64,000 bases of DNA from contig NZ_JAZGLW010000004.1 in NCBI RefSeq assembly GCF_036409155.1, positions 62,001 to 126,000 on the forward strand, written 5' to 3'. Below, in pieces: positions 38,842 through 49,335 of this stretch. A program made the position numbers and the translations under genes. The notes below the pieces were generated by a model. The model saw only the letters and a program-made list of their open reading frames with translations. It was not told the origin of the DNA and ran no database searches. Origin of the DNA: Mycobacterium sp. 050128. Its GTDB lineage: Bacteria; Actinomycetota; Actinomycetes; Mycobacteriales; Mycobacteriaceae. Within the stretch, counting starts at the first letter, position 1; each line of letters opens with the position of its first letter.

Positions 38842-39399
38842 ATGATCGATGAGGCTCTCTTCGACGCTGAAGAGAAAATGGAGAAGGCCGTATCCGTGGC
38901 CCGTGACGACTTGTCAACCATCCGGACCGGCCGCGCCAATCCGGGCATGTTCTCCCGGATCGTCATCGACTACTACGGCACGACGACGCCGATCACCCAG
39001 TTGGCCAGCATCAACGTCCCGGAGGCGCGGCTTGTCGTCATCAAGCCGTACGAGGCCGGCCAGTTGCACGCGATCGAGACGGCGATTCGCAACTCCGACC
39101 TCGGGTTGAATCCCAGCAACGACGGCACCCTGATTCGGGTGGCGGTACCGCAGCTGACCGAGGAACGCCGCCGCGAGCTGGTCAAACAGGCCAAGGGCAA
39201 GGGCGAAGACGCGAAGGTTTCGGTGCGCAACATCCGCCGCAAGTCGATGGAAGAACTGCACCGGATTCGCAAGGACGGGGAGGCCGGCGAGGATGAGGTC
39301 GGCCGCGCCGAGAAGGACCTGGACAAAACCACCCAGCACTACGTCAACCAGATCGACGACCTGGTCAAGCACAAAGAAGGCGAGCTGCTGGAGGTCTAG
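38842..39399 (+). CDS. frr: Ribosome recycling factor
   Basis: Splits post-termination ribosomes with EF-G. The 185-residue protein has the long three-helix bundle and [16 protein letters not shown] start, [10 protein letters not shown] and [22 protein letters not shown] 38842 has GAGGAG upstream and matches family length; the in-frame ATG at 38833 is unlikely. Confidence 0.97.
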   Translation: MIDEALFDAEEKMEKAVSVARDDLSTIRTGRANPGMFSRIVIDYYGTTTPITQLASINVPEARLVVIKPYEAGQLHAIETAIRNSDLGLNPSNDGTLIRVAVPQLTEERRRELVKQAKGKGEDAKVSVRNIRRKSMEELHRIRKDGEAGEDEVGRAEKDLDKTTQHYVNQIDDLVKHKEGELLEV

Positions 39400-39421
39400 G
39401 GGCCGCTCAGCAACCGAGTCA

Positions 39422-40345
39422 GTGGCAACCTCCGATGCCGGCACCGGCACCCCGCCCGACGAGCCGGCGCGGGTGGCGAAGGGCACCCTGCAGAAACCCG
39501 GCAAGAAGACGTCGAGGGCCGGACGCGACCTGCCCGCGGCGATCGCGGTCGGCGCGGCGATCGGCGGGCTGCTCGTCGCGACGCTGGTCTTCGCTCCGCG
39601 CTTCTGGGTGCTCATCGTGGCCATCGCGATTCTCGTTGCCACCCACGAGGTGGTGCGACGGCTGCGCGAAGCCGGGTATGTCATCGCGGTCATCCCGCTG
39701 CTGGTCGGTGGCCAGGTCACCGTCTGGCTGACCTGGCCGTACCACGCCGCCGGCGCTCTGGCCGGCTTTGCCGCCACCGTGGTGGTCTGCAATGTCTGGC
39801 GCTTGTTCATGCCGGATCCCAGCCGCAGTCCGTCGCCCGCCGGCTCATCGTCGAACTACCTGCGCGACGCCTCAGCCACCGTCTTCCTGGCCGCCTGGGT
39901 CCCGCTGTTCGCCTCCTTCGGCGTCCTGCTGGTCTATCCCCCCGACGGCGCGGGACGGGTGTTCTGTCTGATGGTCACCGTCGTCGCTTCCGACACCGGT
40001 GGATATGCCGTCGGGGCGCTCTTCGGCAAGCATCCGCTGGTCCCGACGATCAGCCCGAAGAAGTCCTGGGAGGGATTCACCGGCTCCCTGGTCTTCGGGA
40101 TTTCCGCGGCGATCCTGACCGCGACCCTCTTGGCGGGCAAACCAGCGTGGATCGGCGCGCTGCTGGGTCTCATCCTGGTGCTCACCTGCACGCTCGGTGA
40201 CCTGGTGGAGTCGCAGGTGAAGCGGGACCTCGGCATCAAGGACATGGGCCGACTGCTCCCCGGCCACGGCGGCCTGATGGACCGGCTCGACGGAGTGCTG
40301 CCGTCGGCCGTCGCGGCCTGGATCGTGCTCACCTTGGTTCCCTAG
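39422..40345 (+). CDS. cdsA: Phosphatidate cytidylyltransferase CdsA
   Basis: Makes CDP-diacylglycerol, the precursor of mycobacterial phospholipids including PI and PIMs. The 307-residue polytopic membrane protein has about seven to eight transmembrane segments and the C-terminal signature [20 protein letters not shown] with [12 protein letters not shown]. The start is GTG 39422, after an Asp/Pro-rich leader. Confidence 0.95.
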   Translation: MATSDAGTGTPPDEPARVAKGTLQKPGKKTSRAGRDLPAAIAVGAAIGGLLVATLVFAPRFWVLIVAIAILVATHEVVRRLREAGYVIAVIPLLVGGQVTVWLTWPYHAAGALAGFAATVVVCNVWRLFMPDPSRSPSPAGSSSNYLRDASATVFLAAWVPLFASFGVLLVYPPDGAGRVFCLMVTVVASDTGGYAVGALFGKHPLVPTISPKKSWEGFTGSLVFGISAAILTATLLAGKPAWIGALLGLILVLTCTLGDLVESQVKRDLGIKDMGRLLPGHGGLMDRLDGVLPSAVAAWIVLTLVP

Positions 40346-40377
40346 GCGGCCCGCCGCTAGCCGATACTGGACAGAAC

Positions 40378-41493
40378 ATGGCCCAACAATTGGTGTTCGG
40401 AGAGCCGCGGGCGGGAAAGCCGCCGCGGCACCTCGCTGACCTTGACGCGGAAGGCCGGGCGTCTGCCGTCGAGGAGCTCGGCTTGCCGGCGTTTCGGGCC
40501 AAGCAGCTCGCGCACCAGTACTACGGCCGGTTGATCGCCGATCCGCGGCAGATGACCGACCTTCCGGCGGCCGTGCGCGACGTGATCGCCGAGACGATGT
40601 TCCCGAACCTGCTGAGCGTCGCACGGGAAATCACCTGCGACGCGGGGCAGACGCGAAAGACGTTGTGGCGGGCCGTCAACGACCCTGCCGGCACCACGTT
40701 CGAGTCGGTCCTGATGCGCTATCCGCAGCGCAACACCGTGTGCATCTCGTCGCAGGCGGGTTGCGGCATGGCGTGTCCGTTCTGTGCGACCGGCCAGGGC
40801 GGATTGACGCGCAACCTGTCGACCGCCGAGATCACCGAACAGGTGCGGGCCGCCGCGGTGGCGTTGCGCGACGAGTTCGGTGACCGGCTGTCGAACGTGG
40901 TGTTCATGGGGATGGGGGAGCCGCTGGCCAACTACGCCCGGGCGGTGGCCGGGGTGCGGCGCATCACCGAGGCACCGCCGCACGGCTTCGGCATCTCGGC
41001 CCGCTCGGTGACGGTGTCGACGGTCGGCCTGGCCCCGGCGATCCGCAAGCTCGCCGACGAACGGCTGGGCGTGACGCTGGCGTTGTCGCTGCACGCTCCG
41101 GACGACGAGCTGCGCGACACGCTGGTTCCGGTCAACAACCGGTGGAAGATCAGCGAGGCGCTCGACGCCGCGCGATACTACGGCGACGTGACGGGCCGGC
41201 GGGTGTCGATCGAGTATGCGCTGATTCGCGACGTCAACGACCAGCCCTGGCGCGCCGACCTGCTGGGCAAGCGACTGCACGGCGCGCTCGGGCCGCTGGT
41301 GCATGTGAACCTGATCCCGCTCAACCCGACTCCGGGCAGCGATTGGGACGCCAGCCCTAAAGACGTCGAGCGCGAATTCGTCCGGCGAGTCCGGGCGAAA
41401 GGCGTCTCGTGCACGGTCCGAGACACCCGGGGCCGCGAGATCAGCGCCGCCTGTGGACAGCTGGCCGCCGAAGGCGGGAAGCCGCGGCGCTGA
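40378..41493 (+). CDS. rlmN: 23S rRNA/tRNA adenine-C2 methyltransferase RlmN
   Basis: Radical-SAM enzyme that methylates A2503 of 23S rRNA and A37 of some tRNAs. The 371-residue protein has the CxxxCxxC motif in [14 protein letters not shown], the [13 protein letters not shown] motif and the conserved late Cys ([10 protein letters not shown]). It lies 32 bases after cdsA. Confidence 0.96.
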   Translation: MAQQLVFGEPRAGKPPRHLADLDAEGRASAVEELGLPAFRAKQLAHQYYGRLIADPRQMTDLPAAVRDVIAETMFPNLLSVAREITCDAGQTRKTLWRAVNDPAGTTFESVLMRYPQRNTVCISSQAGCGMACPFCATGQGGLTRNLSTAEITEQVRAAAVALRDEFGDRLSNVVFMGMGEPLANYARAVAGVRRITEAPPHGFGISARSVTVSTVGLAPAIRKLADERLGVTLALSLHAPDDELRDTLVPVNNRWKISEALDAARYYGDVTGRRVSIEYALIRDVNDQPWRADLLGKRLHGALGPLVHVNLIPLNPTPGSDWDASPKDVEREFVRRVRAKGVSCTVRDTRGREISAACGQLAAEGGKPRR

Positions 41494-41550
41494 ACCGGGC
41501 ACGGCCCTACGCCGTGTTGTGAGGTAACAGTCCAGCAAAGGGGGTTTGGC

Positions 41551-42063
41551 ATGACGATTCGCTTTTTCTCACGCTTCAAGATGTTTGCCGCGGCCATCAT
41601 GACGGGCCTTGTCGCGGCGGTCCTGATATCGGCCGCCGCACCGCGGGCGCAGGCCGCCGACGACCGGCTGCAGTTCACCGGAACCACGTTGAGCGGGGCG
41701 CCGTTCAACGGTGCCAGCCTGCAGGGGAAACCGGCGGTGCTGTGGTTCTGGGCGCCGTTCTGCCCGTTCTGCAACGCCGAAGCTCCCGGAGTGGCCCAGG
41801 TCGCGGCCGCCAATCCCGGTGTCACCTTCGTCGGCATCGCCGGTCACTCCGACCCCGGCGCGGAGCAGGCCTTCGTCTCCAAATACGGCCTGAACTTCAC
41901 CAACCTCAACGACGCCGACGGCTCGATCTGGGCGCGCTACAACGTGCCCTGGCAGCCGGCCTACGTGTTCTACCGGGCGGACGGCAGTTCGACGTTCGTC
42001 AACAACCCCACCTCGGCGATGCCCCAGCAGGAACTGGCCGGTCGGGTGGCCGCGCTGAAGTGA
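41551..42063 (+). CDS. mpt53: Secreted thioredoxin-like protein MPT53 (DsbE-like)
   Basis: A 170-residue exported protein with a signal peptide (about residues 1-35, ends PRAQAADD). It has a thioredoxin fold with catalytic CxxC in WAPFCPFCNAE and cis-Pro near NVPWQPAYV. MPT53 acts as an oxidase/isomerase of secreted disulphides. Its stop overlaps the next gene (GTGA), a CcdA-like membrane reductase, so the two may function as a pair. Confidence 0.93.
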   Translation: MTIRFFSRFKMFAAAIMTGLVAAVLISAAAPRAQAADDRLQFTGTTLSGAPFNGASLQGKPAVLWFWAPFCPFCNAEAPGVAQVAAANPGVTFVGIAGHSDPGAEQAFVSKYGLNFTNLNDADGSIWARYNVPWQPAYVFYRADGSSTFVNNPTSAMPQQELAGRVAALK

Positions 42064-42917
42064 ACCAGGGCCTCGTCGGTCTGGCATTCGCCGCCGGGTT
42101 GGTGGCCGCGGTGAACCCGTGCGGGTTCGCGATGCTGCCCGCCTATCTGGTGCTGGTGGTGCGCGGCCAGCGCACCGGAGAACGTCGCGGCCCGATGGGC
42201 GGGGTGGGACGCGCGCTGGCTGCCACCGCCGGCATGGCGCTCGGCTTTCTGACGGTGTTCGGATTGTTCGGTGCGCTGACCATCTCGGCGGCCACGACGG
42301 TGCAGCGATACCTGCCGTACGCGACCGTCGTGATCGGCGTTGTGCTTGTCGCGCTTGGGATTTGGCTGCTCTCTGGTCGGGAACTGACCGCGCTGACTCC
42401 CCGGGCGCTGGGACCGCGGTGGGCGCCGAAGGGACTGGCGGGCATGTACGGCTACGGCATCAGTTACGCGATCGCCTCGCTGTCGTGCACGATCGGGCCG
42501 TTTCTGGCGGTCACCGCCGCGGGCCTGCGCAGCGGCTCGGTCGTCACGGGCGTGTCCATCTATCTGGCCTACGTCGCGGGCCTGACGCTGGTCGTCGGCG
42601 TGCTCGCCGTTGCCGCCGCGACCGCGAGCACGGCGCTGGCCGATCGGCTGCGACGCATCCTGCCGTTCGTCAACCGGATCGGCGGCGCGTTGCTGGTGCT
42701 GGTCGGGCTGTACGTCGGCTACTACGGCTGCTACGAGTTGCGGCTGCTGAACACCACGGCGGATCCCCGGGATGCGGTGATTCTGGCGGCCGGGCGGCTA
42801 CAGGGTGTGTTGGCCGGATGGGTGCATCAGCATGGCGTCTGGCCGTGGCTGGTGGCGTTGGTCGCGCTGGTGGGCGCCGCGCTGCTGAGCGCCTGGCACC
42901 GACGGGCGCGGCGCTGA
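42060..42917 (+). CDS. CcdA/DsbD-like membrane thiol-disulphide transporter (Rv2877c-like)
   Basis: A 285-residue polytopic protein with about six to seven transmembrane segments. The conserved motif is AVNPCGFAMLPAY in the first segment, with a second Cys in ASLSCTIGPFLAV. Such proteins pass electrons from cytosolic thioredoxin to extracytoplasmic partners. GTG 42060 overlaps the mpt53 stop, so MPT53 is the likely partner. Confidence 0.92.
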   Translation: MNQGLVGLAFAAGLVAAVNPCGFAMLPAYLVLVVRGQRTGERRGPMGGVGRALAATAGMALGFLTVFGLFGALTISAATTVQRYLPYATVVIGVVLVALGIWLLSGRELTALTPRALGPRWAPKGLAGMYGYGISYAIASLSCTIGPFLAVTAAGLRSGSVVTGVSIYLAYVAGLTLVVGVLAVAAATASTALADRLRRILPFVNRIGGALLVLVGLYVGYYGCYELRLLNTTADPRDAVILAAGRLQGVLAGWVHQHGVWPWLVALVALVGAALLSAWHRRARR

Positions 42918-42931
42918 GCGCTGGCCGGTCG

Positions 42932-43237
42932 CTAGCGGATCCAGCCGCGCCGGCGGCCCCACATGTCGCGGATCAGGATGAAGAGCGCCAGGACCGCGAA
43001 ACCGATCAGGAAGTTGTCCTCGACGTGCCCGACGTGATTGCCGCGCAGCATGGCCAGCAGGAAGATGACGCCGAAGATGCCGAAGCCGTGCCAGGTGCGG
43101 GTGTTGATCTTGCTCCACCCCCACGCGGCGGAGGGCACCTCGGCCGGGTCGACGCCGTTGTAGTGCTCCACCTCGGTACTGGCCACGGCGATTCCCTTCG
43201 GATCTGGGCTGAATTCAGACGGATACTGCCCTGACAT
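42932..43237 (-). CDS. DUF2631 membrane protein (Rv2876-like)
   Basis: A 101-residue protein with two transmembrane segments (FGIFGVIFLLAMLR; FLIGFAVLALFILI) and a cytoplasmic Arg-rich end (MWGRRRGWIR). The conserved motif is VDPAEVPSAAWGWSK. Function unknown. It converges on the CcdA-like gene and lies downstream of mpt70 on the minus strand. Confidence 0.85.
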   Translation of the reverse strand: MSGQYPSEFSPDPKGIAVASTEVEHYNGVDPAEVPSAAWGWSKINTRTWHGFGIFGVIFLLAMLRGNHVGHVEDNFLIGFAVLALFILIRDMWGRRRGWIR

Positions 43238-43421
43238 TCTGGCACGGGTCGGTTGGTCGTGGGCGGGTCAGTGGCTTATCGACGGCCCGGCGCCAGGTGA
43301 AGTGCCACGGCGCCGAGACCGACGCTGGCGCGGGAAAGTCCGAGAGGACAGCGCGCTGACGTTGATCTCGGCGCCGCAGTAGCAGTTCGCCGACCGGCAG
43401 AGGCCGGCGTGCAGCGGACTC
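43238..43421. other. Intergenic region downstream of mpt70
   Basis: Nearly 185 bases with GGCGCC palindromes but no firm terminator or gene. Confidence 0.3.
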
Positions 43422-44006
43422 CTACGACGGAGGCATCAGCACCGTGTCGATCATGTACACCGTCGCGTTGGCGGTGGGCACCCCGCCGCAGACCACGGCG
43501 GCGTTGTTGACCTTGAGGGAGTTGCCTTGGCCGGTCACCGTAGTGCTGGCGCCCTGCAGCGTGGGGTGTGTGCCATCGACCTTGGCTGGGCTCAACTGAC
43601 CCTGCACCACGTGGTAGGTCAGTATGCTTTTGAGAAGCGTCGCGTCGGTCTTCAGCTGGCCGATCGTTGACTCGGGCAACTTGTTGAACGCGGCATCCGT
43701 CGGTGCGAACACCGTGTACTGGCCGTTGTTGAGCGTGTCGACCAGGTTCACCTGCGGGTTGAGCTTGCCCGACAAGGCTGCTGTCAGCGTTGTCAGTTGC
43801 GGATTGTTCGAGGCCGCCACTGCGACCGGGACCTGCGACATCCCGTCTACCGAAGCGGGACCGCTGGGGTTGGCCGCCGCGTAATCCGCGCAGCCCGGTC
43901 CTACCAAATCGGCCGCCGCAGCAGTCGGGGAGATGGCTACCGCCAAGCCCAGAATGCCAGCGGCCACGAAGCTTGTTGCCGCCACTCGATTGTGCATATT
44001 CGTCAC
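43422..44006 (-). CDS. mpt70: Secreted fasciclin-domain antigen MPT70
   Basis: A 194-residue exported protein with a signal peptide to about residue 32 (PTAAAA), then one fasciclin (FAS1) domain: [29 protein letters not shown] and [11 protein letters not shown]. No lipobox Cys, so it is released, unlike MPT83. Two cysteines (GPGCADY, VVCGGV) probably pair. FAS1 domains act in adhesion. It has its own SigK-type promoter and follows dipZ. Confidence 0.95.
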   Translation of the reverse strand: MTNMHNRVAATSFVAAGILGLAVAISPTAAAADLVGPGCADYAAANPSGPASVDGMSQVPVAVAASNNPQLTTLTAALSGKLNPQVNLVDTLNNGQYTVFAPTDAAFNKLPESTIGQLKTDATLLKSILTYHVVQGQLSPAKVDGTHPTLQGASTTVTGQGNSLKVNNAAVVCGGVPTANATVYMIDTVLMPPS

Positions 44007-44073
44007 CGTTCACTCCTCAAATTGACTGTCGGGACGGCCCTGAGGCCCCTCCCGCCGAATCCCTACCTGAGTT

Positions 44074-44100
44074 CTTCGGAGCAAACGGGGTTCCGGATTG
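44074..44100 (-). promoter_or_regulatory. Probable SigK promoter of mpt70
   Basis: On the minus strand CAATCC (-35, complement of 44095-44100), 15 bases and CCGAAG (-10, complement of 44074-44079). This fits the SigK pattern CCATCC/CCGAAT with one mismatch each, and has the same spacing as the mpt83 copy. Confidence 0.6.
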
Positions 44101-44128
44101 GACACAGCAACCGATCACCGTGAGAGGT

Positions 44129-45919
44129 TCAGCCGTAGGTGAAGGAAAATACTTGGAGTCCCTTGCTGGGTTGCACCTCAAGCGATCCCGATCCCACCTG
44201 GTCACCGCCGACAATCTGGTGGGCGGTCGGCGGCCCGCTGATCGGCAACGTCGCGGCTTTTCCGTCGCGCACCACCGTGAGGTTCCCGGTGCCGCCGACG
44301 ACGATGTAGACGTTTTTGGCGTGGTAGTTGAGTTTGACGGCCGAGTTGTCGCCGTCTGCCGTCGCGCCCTGATAGTCGAGCGACCACGGGCCCCTTAAGG
44401 CGAACTTGTCGGCCGCCAGGGTCGGCGGGTAATCGAAGGTCGCCGCCCCTTCGTCGTACCCGCCGGCGCCGCCGTAGTTGACGACCTTGCCGACCGCGAA
44501 GTACGTCTCCGGGGTCAGCCTGGCCTTCGGGGTGGTGTCGGCGGCGTCCACAGGTTTGGGCAGCTTGACGCCGGGATCGGCATCGGTGAGCAACTGCCTG
44601 ATCAGGCCCTCGGTGACGTCGTAGTCGCCCTCGCCGAACTTGATGTGCCGCACGGTGCCGTGGGCGTCGATCAGGTATTCGGCCGGCCAGTACCGGTTGC
44701 GGTAGTTCGTCCAGGTGGAGTAGCCGTTGTCCAGCGCGACCGGGTACGTGATGCCCAGATCCGCCGCGCCTTTGGTGACGTTGTCCGGGACCCTCTCGAA
44801 CGCGTACTCGGGGGTGTGCACGCCGAGGACCACCAAACCGCTGTCCTGGTATGCCCGGTACCAGCCGACGACATAGGGGATGGCGCGTTGGCAATTGATG
44901 CAGGAATACGCCCAGAAGTCGACCAGCACGACTTTGCCGCGCAACGAATCCAGGGCGATCGGCGCACCGCCGGGTGTGTTCAGCCAGCCGGTTATCCCTT
45001 TGAGATCGGGCGCGGGACCGCAGTTCTCGAGCGTAGTGCCGCCGTTGCTGCAGTTCGACAGTTGGGCGTTCTGGTCGGTGACGATGCCGCCGAGATTCAG
45101 CTTTTCCCGTATCTGCTCGGAGCCGCCGATTTTCTGCTGCAGCGACCCGGCGTAATCGGGAATCGCCCGCTGCAGCACGGCCGGCAGATCGAACACCAAC
45201 GCCACCGCGAGCAGGATCGTCACAATGCCTGCGGCGATGCGGATCTCGCGCTGCCGGCTTCGGAAGGCCTTTACCCGCTCGGCCACCCGTTGGCCGGCCA
45301 GCGCGAAGAACAGCAGCGGCAGGGCGGCGCCCAGCGCGAATGCGCCGGTCAGCACTATCGTCGCCACGCCGATAGTCGCAGTGGCGCCGGCCACCACGAT
45401 CGCGGCGAGGACCGGACCGGCACAGGGGACGTACAACACGCCCAGCGCCAGCCCTAGCCCGAAACCTCTTCCCCGAGTGACTATTTGCTTCTGGGGGAGG
45501 CGGGAGAACGGTCGCTCCAGCAGCTGTTCGAATCGGGGAGAGATCAGGCCGACGCCGATCGCCACCAGGGCGGCCAGGGCCACCCAGCGGATGGTGTCCA
45601 GCGGCAGGTGCAGCGCCGACAACAATGCCGAACCCAGCAATGTGACCACGCTGAAACTCAGCACCAGGCCGCCGATCACCCGGTAGGGACGCAACGTCGC
45701 TGACAGAGTCCGCTTCGCCTTGACCGCCACGGCGCCTTCGGTTTCCGGCGGCTGCTCGGTGGAGGTTTGCGTTCCCGAGAAGAAGATCACCGGAAGCACC
45801 GGCAGGATGCACGGTGATATTCCGGTGATGAGACCGCCGAGGAGGCCAACCAGCGCGAGCGTCAACATGCTCGGTATTCGTTGCCACCACCGTGCTGGAT
45901 CGGTTTGGCCGCCAAGCAT
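44129..45919 (-). CDS. dipZ: DipZ, CcdA-thioredoxin fusion
   Basis: A 596-residue membrane protein in three parts. The N-terminal CcdA-like transporter (about 17-260) has [16 protein letters not shown] and [13 protein letters not shown] thioredoxin/TlpA-like extracytoplasmic domain (about 310-440) has CxxC in [13 protein letters not shown]-terminal beta-rich carbohydrate-binding-like domain follows. It should carry reducing power outward. M. tuberculosis DipZ is, as I recall, longer at the N-terminus; ATG 45868 is an alternative start here. It lies between mpt83 and mpt70, suggesting joint SigK control. Confidence 0.93.
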   Translation of the reverse strand: MLGGQTDPARWWQRIPSMLTLALVGLLGGLITGISPCILPVLPVIFFSGTQTSTEQPPETEGAVAVKAKRTLSATLRPYRVIGGLVLSFSVVTLLGSALLSALHLPLDTIRWVALAALVAIGVGLISPRFEQLLERPFSRLPQKQIVTRGRGFGLGLALGVLYVPCAGPVLAAIVVAGATATIGVATIVLTGAFALGAALPLLFFALAGQRVAERVKAFRSRQREIRIAAGIVTILLAVALVFDLPAVLQRAIPDYAGSLQQKIGGSEQIREKLNLGGIVTDQNAQLSNCSNGGTTLENCGPAPDLKGITGWLNTPGGAPIALDSLRGKVVLVDFWAYSCINCQRAIPYVVGWYRAYQDSGLVVLGVHTPEYAFERVPDNVTKGAADLGITYPVALDNGYSTWTNYRNRYWPAEYLIDAHGTVRHIKFGEGDYDVTEGLIRQLLTDADPGVKLPKPVDAADTTPKARLTPETYFAVGKVVNYGGAGGYDEGAATFDYPPTLAADKFALRGPWSLDYQGATADGDNSAVKLNYHAKNVYIVVGGTGNLTVVRDGKAATLPISGPPTAHQIVGGDQVGSGSLEVQPSKGLQVFSFTYG

Positions 45920-45995
45920 TTTCGCCGTCCTGACGACACGCGAATGGCTAGGCAGCCCACGAGCCCGACTGCCTAGCCATTACCGCGTCAGAAGG

Positions 45996-46664
45996 CTACT
46001 GATTCGGCGGCATCAGCACCGTGTCGATCATGTACACGGTCGCGTTGGCGGTGTGCACCCCGCCGCACACCAGGCCCGCGTCGTTCACCTTCAGGTCGTT
46101 TCCTTGGCCGGTCACCGTCGCGTTAGCGCCCTGCAGCGTCGCGTGGGCGCCATCGACTTTTGCCGGACTCAGCTGACCCTGCACCACGTGGTAGGTCAGG
46201 ATGCTTTTGAGCAGGGCGGCGTCGGTCTTGAGCTTGTCGAGAGTGGCCGCCGGAAGCTTGTCGAACGCGGCGTTAGTGGGAGCGAACACCGTGTACTGGC
46301 CGTTGTTGAGGGTCTCGACCAGGTTCACCTGTGGGTTGAGCTTGCCGGACAGCGCCGAGGTCAGGGTGCTCAGCATCGGGTTGTTCGACGCCGCCGTCGC
46401 GACGGGATCCTGCGCCATCCCCGCAACCGATCCGGGGCCGCTGGGGTTCTGCGAGGCATATGCCGAGCACCCGGGCCCGATCAGGTCCGCCGCCGGGTCG
46501 GCCGAGGCGGACGTGGTCACCGGCGCCGCCATGCTGCTGGTCGCAACGCTCGAGCTGGTCGAGCTTTGAGCTGCGGGTTTGTTGCTCGAACACCCCGAGA
46601 AACCCACTATCGCGATCGCAGCCAGGCTGGCCGCCGCGACTGTCTTGGCCTGAACATTCGTCAT
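45996..46664 (-). CDS. mpt83: Surface lipoprotein MPT83 (fasciclin domain)
   Basis: A 222-residue lipoprotein. The signal peptide ends in the lipobox IVGFSGC with Cys near 25, followed by a Ser/Thr/Ala/Pro linker likely to be glycosylated and one FAS1 domain ([34 protein letters not shown]). It is about 75% alike to MPT70 by eye. ATG 46664 is supported by family length and the SigK-type promoter 58 bases upstream. Confidence 0.95.
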   Translation of the reverse strand: MTNVQAKTVAAASLAAIAIVGFSGCSSNKPAAQSSTSSSVATSSMAAPVTTSASADPAADLIGPGCSAYASQNPSGPGSVAGMAQDPVATAASNNPMLSTLTSALSGKLNPQVNLVETLNNGQYTVFAPTNAAFDKLPAATLDKLKTDAALLKSILTYHVVQGQLSPAKVDGAHATLQGANATVTGQGNDLKVNDAGLVCGGVHTANATVYMIDTVLMPPNQ

Positions 46665-46721
46665 TGCGTTTCGATTCCTTTGTTTCGGCGGCCGCGGCCG
46701 CCATCTCCGTTGACTCCGGTG

Positions 46722-46748
46722 ATTCGGAGTGACAGCGGTCACGGATGG
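46722..46748 (-). promoter_or_regulatory. Probable SigK promoter of mpt83
   Basis: On the minus strand CCATCC (complement of 46743-46748), 15 bases and CCGAAT (complement of 46722-46727). This is a perfect match to the SigK hexamers as I recall them from work on the M. tuberculosis regulon. Confidence 0.7.
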
Positions 46749-46783
46749 GGCGAAAGTCACCAGGTTCGATGCGGGCGCCGCGT

Positions 46784-46859
46784 CGAGTGTGCGTTCAGGG
46801 CGCAAAAATCGCCGAAATCGCACCCTGGACGCACGCTCAACGCCCTGAGCGCGCACTCG
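46784..46859. repeat. Dispersed palindromic repeat, copy A
   Basis: CGAGTGTGCGTTCAGGGCGC (46784-46803) faces two right arms: 46820-46838 and 46841-46858. Each pairs with three or two differences, all but allowing G-U pairs. It lies between mpt83 and dxr and resembles copy B at 54043. Confidence 0.7.
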
Positions 46860-46902
46860 AGCCGGCATAGCCCGCATGACCTACCGGCGGCACAATGGGT
46901 GG

Positions 46903-48114
46903 GTGGGCAACCCGAGGACCGATGCGCAGGCCGATGGGCCGATCCGCGTACTCGTGCTGGGCAGCACCGGCTCCATCGGTACCCAGGCGCTGCAGGTCAT
47001 CGCCGCCAACCCGGACCGCTTCGAGGTGGTCGGGCTGGCGGCGGGGGGCTCAAATCCGGACACCTTGGCGCGCCAGCGGGCCGAGACCGGGGTGACCAAT
47101 ATCGCCGTCGCCGACGAGCAAGCCGCCGCGACGCTCGGCGACGTCGCGTTTCACGGCCCCGACGCGGTCACCCGGCTGGTCGAGGAAACCGAGGCCGACG
47201 TCGTGCTCAATGCCCTGGTCGGGGCGTTGGGCCTGCGACCGACGCTGGCGGCGCTGCACTCGGGTGCCCGACTGGCGCTGGCCAACAAGGAATCGCTGAT
47301 CGCCGGCGGTCCGCTGGTCCTCAAGGCGGCGCGACCGGGGCAGATCGTGCCGGTGGACTCCGAGCACTCCGCGCTGGCCCAGTGCCTGCGCGGCGGCGAG
47401 CCCGACGAGGTCGCCAAGCTGGTGCTGACCGCGTCGGGCGGCCCGTTTCGCGGCTGGGCCGTCGCCGACCTCGAGGCCGTCACCCCCGAGCAGGCCGGCG
47501 CCCATCCGACCTGGTCGATGGGCCCGATGAACACGCTGAACTCGGCGTCGCTGGTGAACAAGGGACTCGAGCTCATCGAAACCCACCTGCTGTTCGACGT
47601 TGCGTACGACCGCATCGAGGTCGTCGTGCACCCCCAGTCGATTGTTCATTCAATGGTCACGTTCATCGACGGCTCGACGATCGCCCAGGCCAGCCCGCCG
47701 GACATGAAGCTGCCCATCGCGCTGGCGCTGGGCTGGCCGCGGCGGGTGCCCGGTGCGGCCGCGTATTGCGACTTCACCACCGCGTCTACCTGGGAGTTCG
47801 AGCCGTTGGACAGCGAAGTTTTCCCGGCCGTCGAGCTGGCCCGACAGGCCGGCGAGATCGGCGGCTGCATGACCGCGGTCTACAACGCCGCCAACGAGGA
47901 GGCCGCGGCGGCCTTCCTGGACGGCCGCATCAGCTTTCCGGCCATCGTCAGAACAATCGCCGACGTGCTGAGCGCCGCCGACCAATGGGCCGTTTTACCG
48001 GCTAACGTGGATGAGGTACTAGACGCGCAGCGCTGGGCGCGGGAGCGAGCGCAGCGCGCGGTCGCAACTACAAGCCCCGCCAAAGTGCCGGGAATGGTCT
48101 TAGAAAGGTCCTAG
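46903..48114 (+). CDS. dxr: 1-deoxy-D-xylulose-5-phosphate reductoisomerase Dxr
   Basis: Second step of the MEP isoprenoid pathway, making MEP with NADPH and a divalent metal; target of fosmidomycin. The 403-residue protein has the NADPH-fold start [25 protein letters not shown], and [16 protein letters not shown] with metal-binding residues, then SGGPFRG and the [14 protein letters not shown] loop. GTG 46903 matches the family N-terminus better than ATG 46876, which would add nine residues. It begins dxr-rip1-ispG. Confidence 0.95.
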   Translation: MGNPRTDAQADGPIRVLVLGSTGSIGTQALQVIAANPDRFEVVGLAAGGSNPDTLARQRAETGVTNIAVADEQAAATLGDVAFHGPDAVTRLVEETEADVVLNALVGALGLRPTLAALHSGARLALANKESLIAGGPLVLKAARPGQIVPVDSEHSALAQCLRGGEPDEVAKLVLTASGGPFRGWAVADLEAVTPEQAGAHPTWSMGPMNTLNSASLVNKGLELIETHLLFDVAYDRIEVVVHPQSIVHSMVTFIDGSTIAQASPPDMKLPIALALGWPRRVPGAAAYCDFTTASTWEFEPLDSEVFPAVELARQAGEIGGCMTAVYNAANEEAAAAFLDGRISFPAIVRTIADVLSAADQWAVLPANVDEVLDAQRWARERAQRAVATTSPAKVPGMVLERS

Positions 48115-48120
48115 CGGCTG

Positions 48121-49335
48121 ATGATGTTCGCAATCGGCATTGTGCTGTTCGCGCTGGCCATCCTGATCTCGGTGGCCCTGCACGAATGCGGCCACATGTG
48201 GGTCGCGCGCGCCACCGGGATGAAGGTGCGCCGCTATTTCGTCGGCTTCGGCCCCACGCTGTGGTCGACTCGGCGCGGCGAGACCGAGTACGGCGTCAAG
48301 GCCGTTCCGCTGGGCGGCTTCTGCGACATCGCCGGGATGACCCCGGTCGAGGACCTGGCGCCCGACGAGACGGACCGGGCCATGTACAAGCAGAAAACGT
48401 GGAAGCGGGTCGCGGTGCTGTTCGCCGGCCCGGGCATGAACTTCATCATCTGCTTGGTCCTGATCTACGTGATCGCGCTGATCTGGGGGCTGCCCAACCT
48501 GCACCCGCCCACCCAGGCAATTGTCGGCGAAACCGCTTGCATCGCACCAGAAGTCGCGCCGGGCAAGCTTGGCGAGTGCACCGGTCCCGGGCCGGCCGCG
48601 CAGGCCGGCATCCGCCCCGGCGACGTGGTGGTCAAGGTCGGCGACACCAAGGTGTCCACCTTCGACGACATGGCCGCCGCGATCCGCAAGCTGCACGGCA
48701 CCGTCCCGGTCGTCGTCGAACGTAACGGCACCCCGATCACCGCCTACGTCGACATCACGCAGACCCAGCGATACGTGGGCAACGGACAGGACGGCAAGCC
48801 CGCCGCCGCAACGGTCGGCGCCATGGGCGTCGGTGGCGTCAAACAGTCGCCCACGCACTACGGCGTGCTCGGCGCCATCCCCGCGACGTTCGCCTTCACC
48901 GGCGAACTGACGGCCGAGGTGGGCAAGGCGCTGGTCGCGATCCCCGGCAAGGTCGGCGCGCTGGTGCACGCGATCGGTGGCGGGCAGCGTGACCCGCAGA
49001 CGCCGATGAGCGTCGTCGGGGCCAGCATCATCGGCGGTGACACCGTCGACCACGGGCTGTGGGTGGCGTTCTGGTTCTTCCTGGCCCAGCTGAACCTGAT
49101 CCTGGGCGCGATCAACCTGTTGCCGCTGCTGCCGTTCGACGGCGGCCACATCGCCGTCGCGGTCTTCGAAAAGATCCGCAACCTGGTCCGGTCCGCGCGT
49201 GGCATGGTCGCGGCCGCCCCGGTCAACTACCTCAAGCTGATGCCGGCGACCTATGTGGTCCTGGTATTCGTGGTCGGCTACATGCTGCTGACCGTGACCG
49301 CCGATCTGGTCAACCCGATCAGGCTCTTCCAATGA
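48121..49335 (+). CDS. rip1: Site-2 protease Rip1
   Basis: Intramembrane zinc metalloprotease that cleaves anti-sigma factors (RskA, RslA, RsmA in M. tuberculosis) and controls cell-envelope lipids. The 404-residue protein has HECGH (residues 21-25), a central PDZ domain ([18 protein letters not shown]) and the third zinc ligand in LPFDGGH. Transmembrane segments flank these. It lies 6 bases after dxr and overlaps ispG. Confidence 0.96.
   Translation: MMFAIGIVLFALAILISVALHECGHMWVARATGMKVRRYFVGFGPTLWSTRRGETEYGVKAVPLGGFCDIAGMTPVEDLAPDETDRAMYKQKTWKRVAVLFAGPGMNFIICLVLIYVIALIWGLPNLHPPTQAIVGETACIAPEVAPGKLGECTGPGPAAQAGIRPGDVVVKVGDTKVSTFDDMAAAIRKLHGTVPVVVERNGTPITAYVDITQTQRYVGNGQDGKPAAATVGAMGVGGVKQSPTHYGVLGAIPATFAFTGELTAEVGKALVAIPGKVGALVHAIGGGQRDPQTPMSVVGASIIGGDTVDHGLWVAFWFFLAQLNLILGAINLLPLLPFDGGHIAVAVFEKIRNLVRSARGMVAAAPVNYLKLMPATYVVLVFVVGYMLLTVTADLVNPIRLFQ

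Noticed and set aside
46889..46894. CACAAT 8 bases before the dxr GTG as a leaderless -10
   Set aside because: No -35 and no TANNNT match; the similarity to the rpsP box covers few bases.
45720..48005. 761-residue open frame on the plus strand across dipZ, mpt83 and dxr
   Set aside because: It overlaps three clear genes in other frames and has repetitive Arg/Pro composition typical of high-GC shadow frames.
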